In this document: positions 32,691 through 40,460 of the stretch, piece by piece
How the letters are laid out: every line of letters starts with the position of its first letter
Position numbering within the stretch: position 1 is the first letter of the stretch
DNA from: Streptomyces sp. NBC_00683
Lineage (GTDB): Bacteria > Actinomycetota > Actinomycetes > Streptomycetales > Streptomycetaceae
Direction of reading: 5' to 3'
DNA length: 64,000 bases
Assembly (NCBI RefSeq): GCF_036226745.1
Contig: NZ_CP109013.1
Coordinates: 8,060,001-8,124,000, forward strand
Made by a program: the position numbers and the translations under genes
The notes under the pieces: model-generated
The model's database searches: none
Seen by the model: only the letters and a program-made list of their open reading frames with translations
Told to the model about the DNA's origin: nothing

Positions 32691-33754
32691 TGCCGCGCCC
32701 CACCGTGCACCGCACACCGTTCGGCTCCGCCCACGGGACGGAGACCGGCCTGTGGACCCTCGACTCCGGTACGGGAGTCGTCGCCCAGGTACTCACCTAC
32801 GGCGCCTCCCTCCACAGCCTCACCGTGCCCGACACCAAGGGCGCGACCGCCTCCGTCGTACGGTCGCTCGCCACCGTCGACGACTACACGGGCAAGCACC
32901 CGTACTTCGGCGCCGTCGTCGGCCGCTACGCCAACCGCATCGCGAACGGCCGCTTCACCCTCGACGGGGACACGCACCACATCCCCGCCAACGACCGCGG
33001 CCACGCACTGCACGGGGGCCCCGAGGGCTTCCACACCAAGGTGTGGGACGCCACCGCGGACGCCACCGAGCACAGCGTGTCCCTGCGCCTCACCCTGCAC
33101 AGCCCCGACGGCGACATGGGATTCCCCGGCGCGCTCGACGCGACGGTCACGTACACCCTCGACCCGGCGGGCACCCTGGCCATCGACTACGCCTCGGTCA
33201 CCGACCGGGCCACGGTCGTCAACCTCACCAACCACGCCTACTTCGACCTGGCCGGCCGCGGCGACATCCTCGGCCACCGGCTGGAGGTCGACGCCGACGC
33301 CTATCTGCCGGTGGACGGCGACGGCATCCCCCTGGGAGCGCCGGCCGGGGTACGCGGCACACCGTTCGACCTCACCGCACCGCGCGTACTGGGGGAGTCC
33401 ATCGGACTGGAGGACGAACAGCTGCGCCTGGCGGGCGGGTTCGACCACTGTTGGGTGCTGCGCGGGCCCGGTGGCGGTCTGCGCCGGGCCGCCCGCCTCA
33501 CCGCCCCGGACTCGGCCCGCGTCCTGGAGGTGTGGACCACCGAGCCGGGCATCCAGGTCTACACCGCCAACCAGCTCGACGGCTCGTTCACCGACGCCTC
33601 CGGCCGCCGCCACGAACGCCACGGCGCGGTCTGCCTGGAGACCCAGCACCTGCCCGACTCACCCAACCGGCCCGACCAGCCCAGCACCGTCCTGCGCCCC
33701 GGAGAGACCGCGCGGAGCCGCACCGAACTGCGCTTCCCGCACCTGGAGGCCTAA
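32690..33754 (+). CDS. galM: Aldose 1-epimerase (mutarotase)
   Basis: A 354-residue galactose-mutarotase-like enzyme interconverting alpha and beta anomers of free aldoses in the cytoplasm. Conserved block: YFGAVVGRYANRIANGRF, the catalytic histidine regions DRGHALHGGPEGFH and NLTNHAYFDLAG, and the late EPGIQVYTANQLDG with the base Glu in VCLETQHLPDSPNRP. Last gene of the importer operon, overlapping the LacI stop. Its presence fits import of sugars released by secreted glycosidases. Confidence 0.93.
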   Translation: MPRPTVHRTPFGSAHGTETGLWTLDSGTGVVAQVLTYGASLHSLTVPDTKGATASVVRSLATVDDYTGKHPYFGAVVGRYANRIANGRFTLDGDTHHIPANDRGHALHGGPEGFHTKVWDATADATEHSVSLRLTLHSPDGDMGFPGALDATVTYTLDPAGTLAIDYASVTDRATVVNLTNHAYFDLAGRGDILGHRLEVDADAYLPVDGDGIPLGAPAGVRGTPFDLTAPRVLGESIGLEDEQLRLAGGFDHCWVLRGPGGGLRRAARLTAPDSARVLEVWTTEPGIQVYTANQLDGSFTDASGRRHERHGAVCLETQHLPDSPNRPDQPSTVLRPGETARSRTELRFPHLEA

Positions 33755-33823
33755 TTCGATTGCCCCGCGAAGCGGCCGCCTGCTGTAATTCCGGCACCAG
33801 CCGAACAACCCGGGAGTAAATTC

Positions 33824-33934
33824 ATGCGCCGAGCTTCTGTGTCCACCCAGACAGGAATTGACACCTATCTCGAGGGCATGAAGCTCAGTGCACACATTGA
33901 ACCTGGGAATTCTGGCGCACGTCGACGCCGGTAA
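33824..33934 (+). CDS. Possible leader ORF overlapping the Otr(A)-like start
   Basis: A 36-codon frame (MRRASVSTQTGIDTYLEG...) beginning after GGGAG with ideal spacing, the best ribosome binding site in the region. It runs 47 bases into the GTPase gene in another frame. Because the GTPase frame has a TGA at 33879-33881, its GTG at 33888 cannot be extended upstream, so translation of this frame must influence access to that start. Could be a regulatory leader peptide, or incidental. Confidence 0.45.
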   Translation: MRRASVSTQTGIDTYLEGMKLSAHIEPGNSGARRRR

Positions 33935-35900
33935 GACGAGCCTGACCGAGCGGCTTCTCCACGCCGCCGGAGTCATCGACACCGTCGGCAGCGTCGACGA
34001 CGGCAGCACACAGACCGACTCGCTGGCACTGGAACGGCAACGCGGCATCACCATCAAGTCCGCGGTCGTCTCCTTCGTCATCGACCACGTCGCGGTCAAC
34101 CTCATCGACACCCCCGGCCACCCGGACTTCATCGCCGAGGTGGAACGGGTCCTCGGCGTGCTCGACGGCGCGGTGCTCGTCGTCTCCGCCGTGGAGGGCG
34201 TGCAGGCACAGACCCGCGTCCTGATGCGGACGCTGCGCCGGCTGCGGATCCCCACACTCGTCTTCGTGAACAAGACCGACAGGGGAGGCGCCCGGTACGA
34301 AGGTGTCCTCGCGGACATCGCGGAGCGGCTGTCGAGCGACATCGTCGCGATGGGTTCGGCCGAAGCCCTGGGGACCCGCGAAGCACGCACCGCACCGTTC
34401 ACCGCCGGGGACGCGGGATTCACCGCCGCCCTGACCGATCTGCTCACCGGTCACGACGACGACCTGCTCGCCGCCTACGTCGACGACGCGAAGGGCATCC
34501 CGTACGACCGGCTGCGCGCCGGTCTGGCCGCGCAGACCCGGCAGGCGCTGGTGCACCCGGTGTACTTCGGCTCCGCGGCCACCGGGGCGGGCGTGGCGGA
34601 CCTGATCGCGGGAATCACCGAGCTGTTGCCCGTGACCGGCCAGGATGCCGAGGGACCGGCATCGGGCGCGGTGTTCAAGGTCGAGCGCGGTCCGGCCGGG
34701 GAGAAGATCGCGTACGTGCGGATGTTCTCCGGAACGCTGCGCACGCGTGAACGCGTCCGCTTCCGGGGGGACGGCGAGGACGACGGGCGCGAGGGCAAGA
34801 TCTCCGGCATCACCGTCTTCGACCGCGGTACGGACGACCGCGCTCCCGCACTCACCGCCGGCCGGATCGGCAGGCTGAGGGGGCTCGGCGCCGTCCGGAT
34901 CGGGGACAGGATCGGTGAGGCGCCCGCGAAGCCGCAGACACAGGCCCACTTCGCCCCGCCGACACTGGAGACGGTGGTCTCCCCTCTCCGCCGGGAGGAC
35001 CGGGGCGCCCTGCACACCGCGCTCGGCCAGCTCGCGGAGCAGGACCCGCTCATCGGCGTACGGCGTGACGACGTCCGTCAGGAGGTCTCCCTCTCGCTCT
35101 ACGGCGAGGTGCAGAAGGAGGTCATCCAGGCGACCCTGGCCGACGAGTACGGAATCGAGGTCACCTTCCGGGAAACGACGACCATCTGTCTGGAACGGCC
35201 GGCCGGAACCGGCGCGGCCGTCGAGGTCATCGACCGGGAACCCAATCCCTTCCTCGCCACGGTCGGACTCCGTGTCGATCCCGCACCGGCCGGCAGCGGA
35301 GTGGAATTCCGGCGGGAGGTGGAACTCGGATCCATGCCCTTCTCCCTCATGCGGGCCGTGGAGGACACCGTGCTGGAGACGCTCGGCCAGGGAATTCACG
35401 GATGGCAGGTCACCGACTGCACCGTCACCCTGACCCATTCCGGATACTGGCCCCGGCAGAGTCATTCGCACGCGGTGTTCGACAAGAGCATGTCGAGTAC
35501 GGCGGGCGACTTCCGCAACCTGACACCACTGGTGCTCATGGACGCGCTGAAAGAGGCCGGGACCACGGTGTACGAGCCGATGCACCATTTCCGCATCGAG
35601 CTCCCGGCCGATGCGTTCGGCCCGCTCGTCCCGGTCCTGGCACGGCTGCGCGCCGTTCCCCGGACTCCGCGGACGCGGGGCCGCGTATGCACCCTGGAGG
35701 GCGAGGTCCCCGCCGCCCGCATCCACGAACTGCAGCAGCTGCTGCCGGAGCTGACGCGCGGCGAGGGGGTGCTGGAGTCCGACTTCGCGCACTACCGGCC
35801 GGTCGAGGGCCCCGTTCCGCAGCGGCCCCGTACCGACCACGACCCGCTCCACCGCAAGGAGTACCTGCTGCGCACCCTGCGGCGGGTGGCCGGGGGCTGA
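33888..35900 (+). CDS. Ribosomal protection GTPase, Tet(M)/Otr(A) type
   Basis: A 670-residue EF-G-like translational GTPase that in this family dislodges tetracycline from the 30S subunit. G motifs: AHVDAGKTS (G1, residues 9-17), RGITIKSA (switch), DTPGHPDF (G3), NKTD (G4). Downstream are the EF-G-like domains II-V, including SPLRREDRGALHTALGQLAEQDPL and the C-terminal region HSHAVFDKSMSSTAGDFRNLTPLVLMDAL. Length matches Otr(A) of Streptomyces rimosus (about 660). No tetracycline biosynthesis genes are in the window, so it may be an intrinsic factor. The start is GTG 33888, overlapped by an upstream ORF. Confidence 0.9.
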   Translation: MHTLNLGILAHVDAGKTSLTERLLHAAGVIDTVGSVDDGSTQTDSLALERQRGITIKSAVVSFVIDHVAVNLIDTPGHPDFIAEVERVLGVLDGAVLVVSAVEGVQAQTRVLMRTLRRLRIPTLVFVNKTDRGGARYEGVLADIAERLSSDIVAMGSAEALGTREARTAPFTAGDAGFTAALTDLLTGHDDDLLAAYVDDAKGIPYDRLRAGLAAQTRQALVHPVYFGSAATGAGVADLIAGITELLPVTGQDAEGPASGAVFKVERGPAGEKIAYVRMFSGTLRTRERVRFRGDGEDDGREGKISGITVFDRGTDDRAPALTAGRIGRLRGLGAVRIGDRIGEAPAKPQTQAHFAPPTLETVVSPLRREDRGALHTALGQLAEQDPLIGVRRDDVRQEVSLSLYGEVQKEVIQATLADEYGIEVTFRETTTICLERPAGTGAAVEVIDREPNPFLATVGLRVDPAPAGSGVEFRREVELGSMPFSLMRAVEDTVLETLGQGIHGWQVTDCTVTLTHSGYWPRQSHSHAVFDKSMSSTAGDFRNLTPLVLMDALKEAGTTVYEPMHHFRIELPADAFGPLVPVLARLRAVPRTPRTRGRVCTLEGEVPAARIHELQQLLPELTRGEGVLESDFAHYRPVEGPVPQRPRTDHDPLHRKEYLLRTLRRVAGG

Positions 35901-35905
35901 GACGG

Positions 35906-35946
35906 CCGGGCGTGACGGACGCGCATCGCGCGCCCGTCACGCCCGG
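35906..35946. terminator. Bidirectional terminator between GTPase and amylase genes
   Basis: Arms CCGGGCGTGACGG (35906-35918) and CCGTCACGCCCGG (35934-35946), loop 15 bases, between convergent stop codons at 35900 and 35959. Confidence 0.8.
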
Positions 35947-35958
35947 ATTCACCTCGGG

Positions 35959-38900
35959 TCACTTCAGGTAGGCACCCGCCGTCCCGATCATGCCCGGGGC
36001 CGCGTTCTTCCCGCCGAGGTCGAGGACGTACACCCGCAGGTTGCCCTTGCCCGGTGCCGGGACGGCGAGCGTGCCGCCCGTCACCACCCGGGTGTCCCCG
36101 GTGACGGCGTCCTTGTAGGTGCCGTTCGGGATGCCCGTGTACGTGGCACTGCCGGTGACCGTCACCAGCGCGAAACTGTCCGTGCCGCTCGCCGCGTCGG
36201 TGTAGCGGCGCTTGTACGCCATCGACCCGGTGATGCCCTCGGTGGAGTACTGGCCCATCTGCAGGGCCGGCACGGCCCGTCGGATCTCGTTGAGCCGCTG
36301 CACGTGCTTGACCAGCGGCTTCGCGAGGGTGTCGGCGACGGCACCGGTCGCCGAGGAGACCTTGCTGAAGTCGGACGCCTTGACGTCGCCCGCGAGTTGA
36401 CCGCCGAAGTACGCGCGGCCGGTCGTCGCCAGCGGGCAGGTGGGCCCGCAGTCGATCTTCTTGCCGGCCTGGAACTCGACCTCGGAGCCGTAGTAGAGCG
36501 TGGGGATGCCCCGGAAGGTCCACATCAGGGACATGTTCTCGGCCCAGGCGTCGGTGCCCCCCGCGTACCGTTCGCTGCTCTTGTTGGGACCGTAGTCGTG
36601 GCTGTCGACGTACACGACGTTGTAGGTGGCGTCGTTGTAACTGTCGTCGGAGTCCTTGCCGTTGTTGTACGCGTTGTTGGCGTCACCGAAGTTCATGTGC
36701 ATGCGCATGTCGATGACGTTCATGCCGGAGAACCTGCTGTGGTCCGGTGCGTGGTAGGCGTTGCCGTTCAGGAAGGCGTTGGTGGAGGTCGGCTGGGAGC
36801 CGGTGCCCTGCTGCTGTTCGTAGTCGTACATCTCCAGGGCGGCCTTCTCGTCGTCCGCGTCGTACTCCTTGCGTTCCTTCCAGGTGTAGAACTGCGCGGA
36901 GTGGTTGACGGAGCCGCGGTTCCACTTGTCGTTGACGAAGGCCGCGACCTCACCGAACACGAAGAAGTTCTTCGCGGCCTCGGCGCCGAACTGCTGGGTG
37001 ACGCGCTCCTGGATCGCCGGCAGGAAGCGGCGGTTCCAGGTCGTACGGGGGATGTGCACGGCGGTGTCGACCCGGAAGCCGTCCACGCCCATGTCGATGT
37101 ACTTGTTGTAGGCGCCGATCAGGTAGTTCTGCACGGGCGCGCTCTCGGTGTTGAAGTCGGCGAGATCGTCGTGCAGCCAGCAGCTGCGGGAGTCCTCGCC
37201 CTCCCAGTTCCCGATCCAGCAGTTGTGGTAGTACGCCTTCGGGAACATGCCCGAAGTGGGGTTGGGCCACTGGCAGTTGTAGATCCGGTACCCCTCGGGC
37301 GAGGTGTACTGGGTGGGCGTGCCCCAGTTGACGCAGGTGTTGCCCGAGGGCTCGGCGGTGGACCAGAGGTCGCCGTTGTAGTACGACTTCCCGGACTTGG
37401 GCTCGACGGTCAGGCCGTCGTACTCGAACCCGTCGTTCTTCTCGTCGTAGAACCAGCTCCACTGGGTGTCGCGGACTCCGTACGCCTTCGGGGTGAACAG
37501 GCCCTTGGCGCCCCAGCGCGAGGAGTGGTTGTAGACGACGTCCTGGTAGATCTTCATGCCCTTGGCGTGGGCCGCGTTGATGAGGTCCTGGTAGGAGGCG
37601 CCGGCGGACTCCAGCCGGGCGTCGACCTCGTAGAAGTCGTAACCGTGGTAGCCGTGGTAGTCGTAGTCGGACCGGTTCAGCACCACCGGGGTGATCCAGA
37701 CGGCGGACATGCCGAGGCCCTTGATGTAGTCGAGCTTCTCGACCAGGCCCTTGAAGTCTCCCCGGAACATGGGGTCGTTGTTGGCCGCGTTGCCCGACTT
37801 CGTGTGCTGGCTCCCGCCCCGGTTGTTGGAGGTGTCACCGTCGTTGAAGCGGGCGGTGAGCACGAAGTAGATCGGGTCCTTGCGGGGATCGGTGCCCAGC
37901 GGTTCCCCGGACGCCGGTGCCGCGGGCTTCTCGCCCGTGGTCGCGGTGGCGGAGGCCGAGGCGGCCGACACGTTCCCGGCGGCGTCGACGGCCCTGACCG
38001 TGTAGCTGTAGGCCGTCCTCTCCTCCAGCCCGGTGTCGGAGTACACCGTGGAGCCGACGTCGGTGACCATCGTGCCCCTCGTGCCACCGGTCCGGGTCAC
38101 CTGGTACTTCGTCACACCGCGGTCATCGGTGGACGGATCCCAGGTCAGCACGACGGAGACACCGTCGGCATCGGCGGTCACCTCCGTGGGCGGGGTCGGT
38201 GCCTGGGTGTCGGGGACCTCGGCGGCGCACGGGTCCTTCGCGTCGGCGGTGACCTTCTTGTCCTTCACCGTGGTGAGCCCCGCCGGGACCGTGTAGTTGG
38301 CGCCGTTGTTGTTGTCCCACACCCCGTTGCCGTTGTTGAACGTTGCAAGCATCGTGGTCGCTGTGCCGAGGTCGACGGACTTCTTCACCCAGCCGGTACA
38401 GGCGGCCTCCATGCCCACGCCGGGCACGGTGGTCCAGGTGCCGCCCGCCGGCTGGTAGTGCAGATTGGTGGTGGTCCAGCCGACCGTGGCGGTCGAGTAG
38501 TAGACCGCCGCGGTGTGTGCCTCTTCGGGGGCGGAGGTCGGTGTGGGGTCCGTACCGGTGCCCGCGCACGGGTCGCTGTGGGCCACCACGCCGTCCTTGA
38601 CGGTGATGTTGCCGGTGCCCAGGGCGTAGTTCTTTCCGGCGTTGTTGTCCCAGACGCCCGAACCGTTGTTGAACGTCGCGGCCAGACCGGAGGCGCTGCC
38701 CAGGCTGACGGTCTGCTTCACCCAGTCCGTGCACGCGGCCTCCATCGCCACGCCCGGCACGGTGGTCCAGGAGCCGCCGTCAGGTGCGTAGTGGATTTTG
38801 TACGCGGACCAGTTCTTGGTCTTCGTGTAGTAGAAGACGGTCGCGGTGGACTCCGAAGCAGCCGCGGGCACGGCCGAACCGGGACCCGCGGCCTTCGGCA

Positions 38901-38985
38901 GCGCGGTCAGGAGCCCCAGCATCACGGTGGCTGCGACGGCCGCTGCCAGAGGGCGTCCGAGCAGCCGGGTGGGGGTGCGTTTCAT
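35959..38985 (-). CDS. Secreted GH13 amylase with two starch-binding modules and FN3
   Basis: A 1008-residue extracellular alpha-amylase-family enzyme. Signal peptide to about residue 40; two CBM25-like starch-binding modules (about 46-135 and 155-250), each with FYYTKTKNWSAYKIHY or VYYSTATVGWTTTNLHY and a VWDNN loop; an FN3 domain (about 259-345); GH13 barrel from about 364. Catalytic residues: Asp in GFRVDTAVH (about 639), Glu in FGEVAAF (about 677), Asp in VDSHDYG (about 798). RVDTAVHIPR and NRGGSQHTKSG suggest a maltogenic or CGTase-like subgroup. Its upstream region carries CTGCAA-N4-TTGCAG, suggesting MalR control. ATG follows CCTGGAG. Confidence 0.93.
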   Translation of the reverse strand: MKRTPTRLLGRPLAAAVAATVMLGLLTALPKAAGPGSAVPAAASESTATVFYYTKTKNWSAYKIHYAPDGGSWTTVPGVAMEAACTDWVKQTVSLGSASGLAATFNNGSGVWDNNAGKNYALGTGNITVKDGVVAHSDPCAGTGTDPTPTSAPEEAHTAAVYYSTATVGWTTTNLHYQPAGGTWTTVPGVGMEAACTGWVKKSVDLGTATTMLATFNNGNGVWDNNNGANYTVPAGLTTVKDKKVTADAKDPCAAEVPDTQAPTPPTEVTADADGVSVVLTWDPSTDDRGVTKYQVTRTGGTRGTMVTDVGSTVYSDTGLEERTAYSYTVRAVDAAGNVSAASASATATTGEKPAAPASGEPLGTDPRKDPIYFVLTARFNDGDTSNNRGGSQHTKSGNAANNDPMFRGDFKGLVEKLDYIKGLGMSAVWITPVVLNRSDYDYHGYHGYDFYEVDARLESAGASYQDLINAAHAKGMKIYQDVVYNHSSRWGAKGLFTPKAYGVRDTQWSWFYDEKNDGFEYDGLTVEPKSGKSYYNGDLWSTAEPSGNTCVNWGTPTQYTSPEGYRIYNCQWPNPTSGMFPKAYYHNCWIGNWEGEDSRSCWLHDDLADFNTESAPVQNYLIGAYNKYIDMGVDGFRVDTAVHIPRTTWNRRFLPAIQERVTQQFGAEAAKNFFVFGEVAAFVNDKWNRGSVNHSAQFYTWKERKEYDADDEKAALEMYDYEQQQGTGSQPTSTNAFLNGNAYHAPDHSRFSGMNVIDMRMHMNFGDANNAYNNGKDSDDSYNDATYNVVYVDSHDYGPNKSSERYAGGTDAWAENMSLMWTFRGIPTLYYGSEVEFQAGKKIDCGPTCPLATTGRAYFGGQLAGDVKASDFSKVSSATGAVADTLAKPLVKHVQRLNEIRRAVPALQMGQYSTEGITGSMAYKRRYTDAASGTDSFALVTVTGSATYTGIPNGTYKDAVTGDTRVVTGGTLAVPAPGKGNLRVYVLDLGGKNAAPGMIGTAGAYLK

Positions 38986-39143
38986 TCGTGTGTCTCCAGG
39001 GGAGTGCCACGGGCGGGTGGACCGTGGCTGCCAACAGCACAACCGCTCCGCGAGCGGCTGCGAGGATCCCGCCGGAGAACCCGGACGCGCCTCGGGGTTC
39101 GGGCGAGCAGTGCGTTCCGACAGCAAGTGCTGTCTGAATTTTG

Positions 39144-39159
39144 CTGCAATCTTTTGCAG
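39144..39159. promoter_or_regulatory. Inverted repeat CTGCAA-TCTT-TTGCAG before amylase gene
   Basis: Perfect six-base arms in the AT-richer part of the divergent amylase/thioesterase region, about 160 bases from the amylase start. The TTGCAG half-site recurs upstream of the GH87-like gene and malR; from memory, CTTGCAG-type repeats are the MalR targets in Streptomyces amylase promoters. Confidence 0.6.
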
Positions 39160-39258
39160 TGAGGAAGTTACCGGTGCATGACAGGCACGTAAAGAGGTTG
39201 CGTAGGGGTACCTGAGCACGGACTCCGGCGGAATGACGGACTGCCCGCCGGTGTTCGG

Positions 39259-39687
39259 ATGTTCATGACCTACTTCGTCGACGTCACCGTGCGCGGCTAC
39301 GAGCTCGACACCCAGGGCCACCTCAACCAGGCCGTCTATCTCCAGTACGCGGAACACGCGCGCTGGGAGCTGCTGCGGGCCGCCGGACTGCCCCAGGAGA
39401 AACTGCTGGCCGACGGAGTCGGGCCCGTGCAGCTGGAAGTGACGGTGAAGTACCTGCGGGAGCTGCGTGGCGGGGACAGAGTGCGGGTGAGCTGCGAGTT
39501 CGTCTACGGTGCGGGCAAGACCTTCGAGATCGTGCAGCAGATCGTCAAGGAGGACGGCACCCTGGCCGCGGACATCAGGGCCGTCGGCGGCATCCTCGAT
39601 CTGGCGGCCCGTCGGCTGGTCGCGGACCCGGCCGGGCGTCTCGCCGCGCTGGCCGACAAGCCGGAGCTCCTCGGCAGTTCCGCCTGA
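39259..39687 (+). CDS. Hotdog-fold acyl-CoA thioesterase
   Basis: A 142-residue 4-hydroxybenzoyl-CoA-thioesterase-like protein hydrolysing acyl-CoA thioesters in the cytoplasm. Signature VRGYELDTQGHLNQAVYLQYAEHARWELL with the catalytic Asp and conserved HLNQ; second strand block VTVKYLRELRGGDRVRVSCEF. ATG 39265 two codons in is equally possible. Divergent from the amylase gene. A 24-bp tandem repeat begins at its stop codon. Confidence 0.87.
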   Translation: MFMTYFVDVTVRGYELDTQGHLNQAVYLQYAEHARWELLRAAGLPQEKLLADGVGPVQLEVTVKYLRELRGGDRVRVSCEFVYGAGKTFEIVQQIVKEDGTLAADIRAVGGILDLAARRLVADPAGRLAALADKPELLGSSA

Positions 39688-39766
39688 CCGGGTCGGGCGA
39701 CACCGGCCTGACGGGGCCGGGCAACACCGGCCGGCAACACCGGCCTGACCGGGCCGGGCGGCTCAG
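39683..39766. repeat. 24-bp imperfect tandem repeat
   Basis: CCTGACCGGGTCGGGCGACA-type units at 39683 and 39707, a half unit at 39731 and a third at 39744. They start in the thioesterase's last codons and fill the gap to the convergent YdeI-like gene; they could act as a weak bidirectional terminator. Confidence 0.7.
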
Positions 39767-40353
39767 CCCGGCGTGCCGCCCGACTCCAGCTTCGTGATCG
39801 CCCGTGCGAGCCGGGCGGCCCTCAGCTCGGGCGTTCTCGCCTTGAGGAGCTCGAGAATCACCAGGTACCTGTCCGTCTTGCCGAGCTCCTCGAACCGCTG
39901 CGCCGCCAGGGAGCCGGCGGTCAGCGCGGCCGCGAGGTCCTCGGGCACGGTGGCCTCCTTCTGCGAGGGGTACGCCGCCGCCCACCGCCCGTCCTCCTGC
40001 GCGGCCCGCACCTCGGCCAGCCCCGGCTCCCGCATCAGGCCGGCCGCCGTCAGCGCCTCGACCTTGCGCACGTTGACCTGGGACCAGTGGCCGCCCTTGC
40101 GGCGGCGCGAGATCCGCTGGAGGTAGTACTCCTCGTCGAGGGACTTGCGCTGCCCGTCGATCCAGCCGTAGCAGAGCACGGCGTCGATGATCTCGGGGGC
40201 CGTGACGGACTCGATGCCCGTGCTCTTCTTCGCGACCTTCACCCAGAGGTCCGACCGCAGCCCGTGGTGCCGTTCCAGCCAGGTCCTCAGTTCCGCGACC
40301 CGCGCGAAGAAGTGCGGCTCCGCCCCCGGTTCCGTGCCGTCGGCCATGGTCAC
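39763..40353 (-). CDS. YdeI/OmpD-associated-like protein
   Basis: A 196-residue cytoplasmic protein of the YdeI (bacteriocin-protection, DUF1905-like) family. Conserved: FFARVAELRTWLERHHGLRSDLWVKV, EIIDAVLCYGWIDGQRKSLDEEYYLQRISRRRKGGHWSQVN (a signature of the family), and the C-terminal LELLKARTPELRAARLARAI. GTG 40353 follows GGAGGAGGCGG; ATG 40347 and 40383 are alternatives. It lies downstream of a 17-bp perfect palindrome. Function in actinomycetes is unknown. Confidence 0.87.
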   Translation of the reverse strand: MTMADGTEPGAEPHFFARVAELRTWLERHHGLRSDLWVKVAKKSTGIESVTAPEIIDAVLCYGWIDGQRKSLDEEYYLQRISRRRKGGHWSQVNVRKVEALTAAGLMREPGLAEVRAAQEDGRWAAAYPSQKEATVPEDLAAALTAGSLAAQRFEELGKTDRYLVILELLKARTPELRAARLARAITKLESGGTPG

Positions 40354-40410
40354 GTCCGCCTCCTCCAGGGAATCCTGGGGCATCTCCCCGAGCTCCTGAG
40401 GAACACGTTA

Positions 40411-40447
40411 GGCGCCCTGTAGGACAGTTTCTGTCCTACAGGGCGCC
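40411..40447. terminator. 17-bp perfect hairpin after rhamnosidase gene
   Basis: Arms GGCGCCCTGTAGGACAG / CTGTCCTACAGGGCGCC with loop TTT, 14 bases beyond the rhamnosidase stop and about 60 bases before the YdeI-like start. Structure fits a terminator, but the inner TGTAGGACAG/CTGTCCTACA core also looks like an operator of a dimeric regulator. Confidence 0.75.
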
Positions 40448-40460
40448 CGGGTGATCCCCG

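Noticed and set aside
38337..38350. AACGTT motif in TTGAACGTTGCAAG
   Set aside because: Within the amylase coding sequence, not in a promoter; not counted as part of the operator family.
36304..39162. 952-codon frame antisense to the GH13 amylase
   Set aside because: Same kind of shadow; the amylase frame carries all catalytic motifs.
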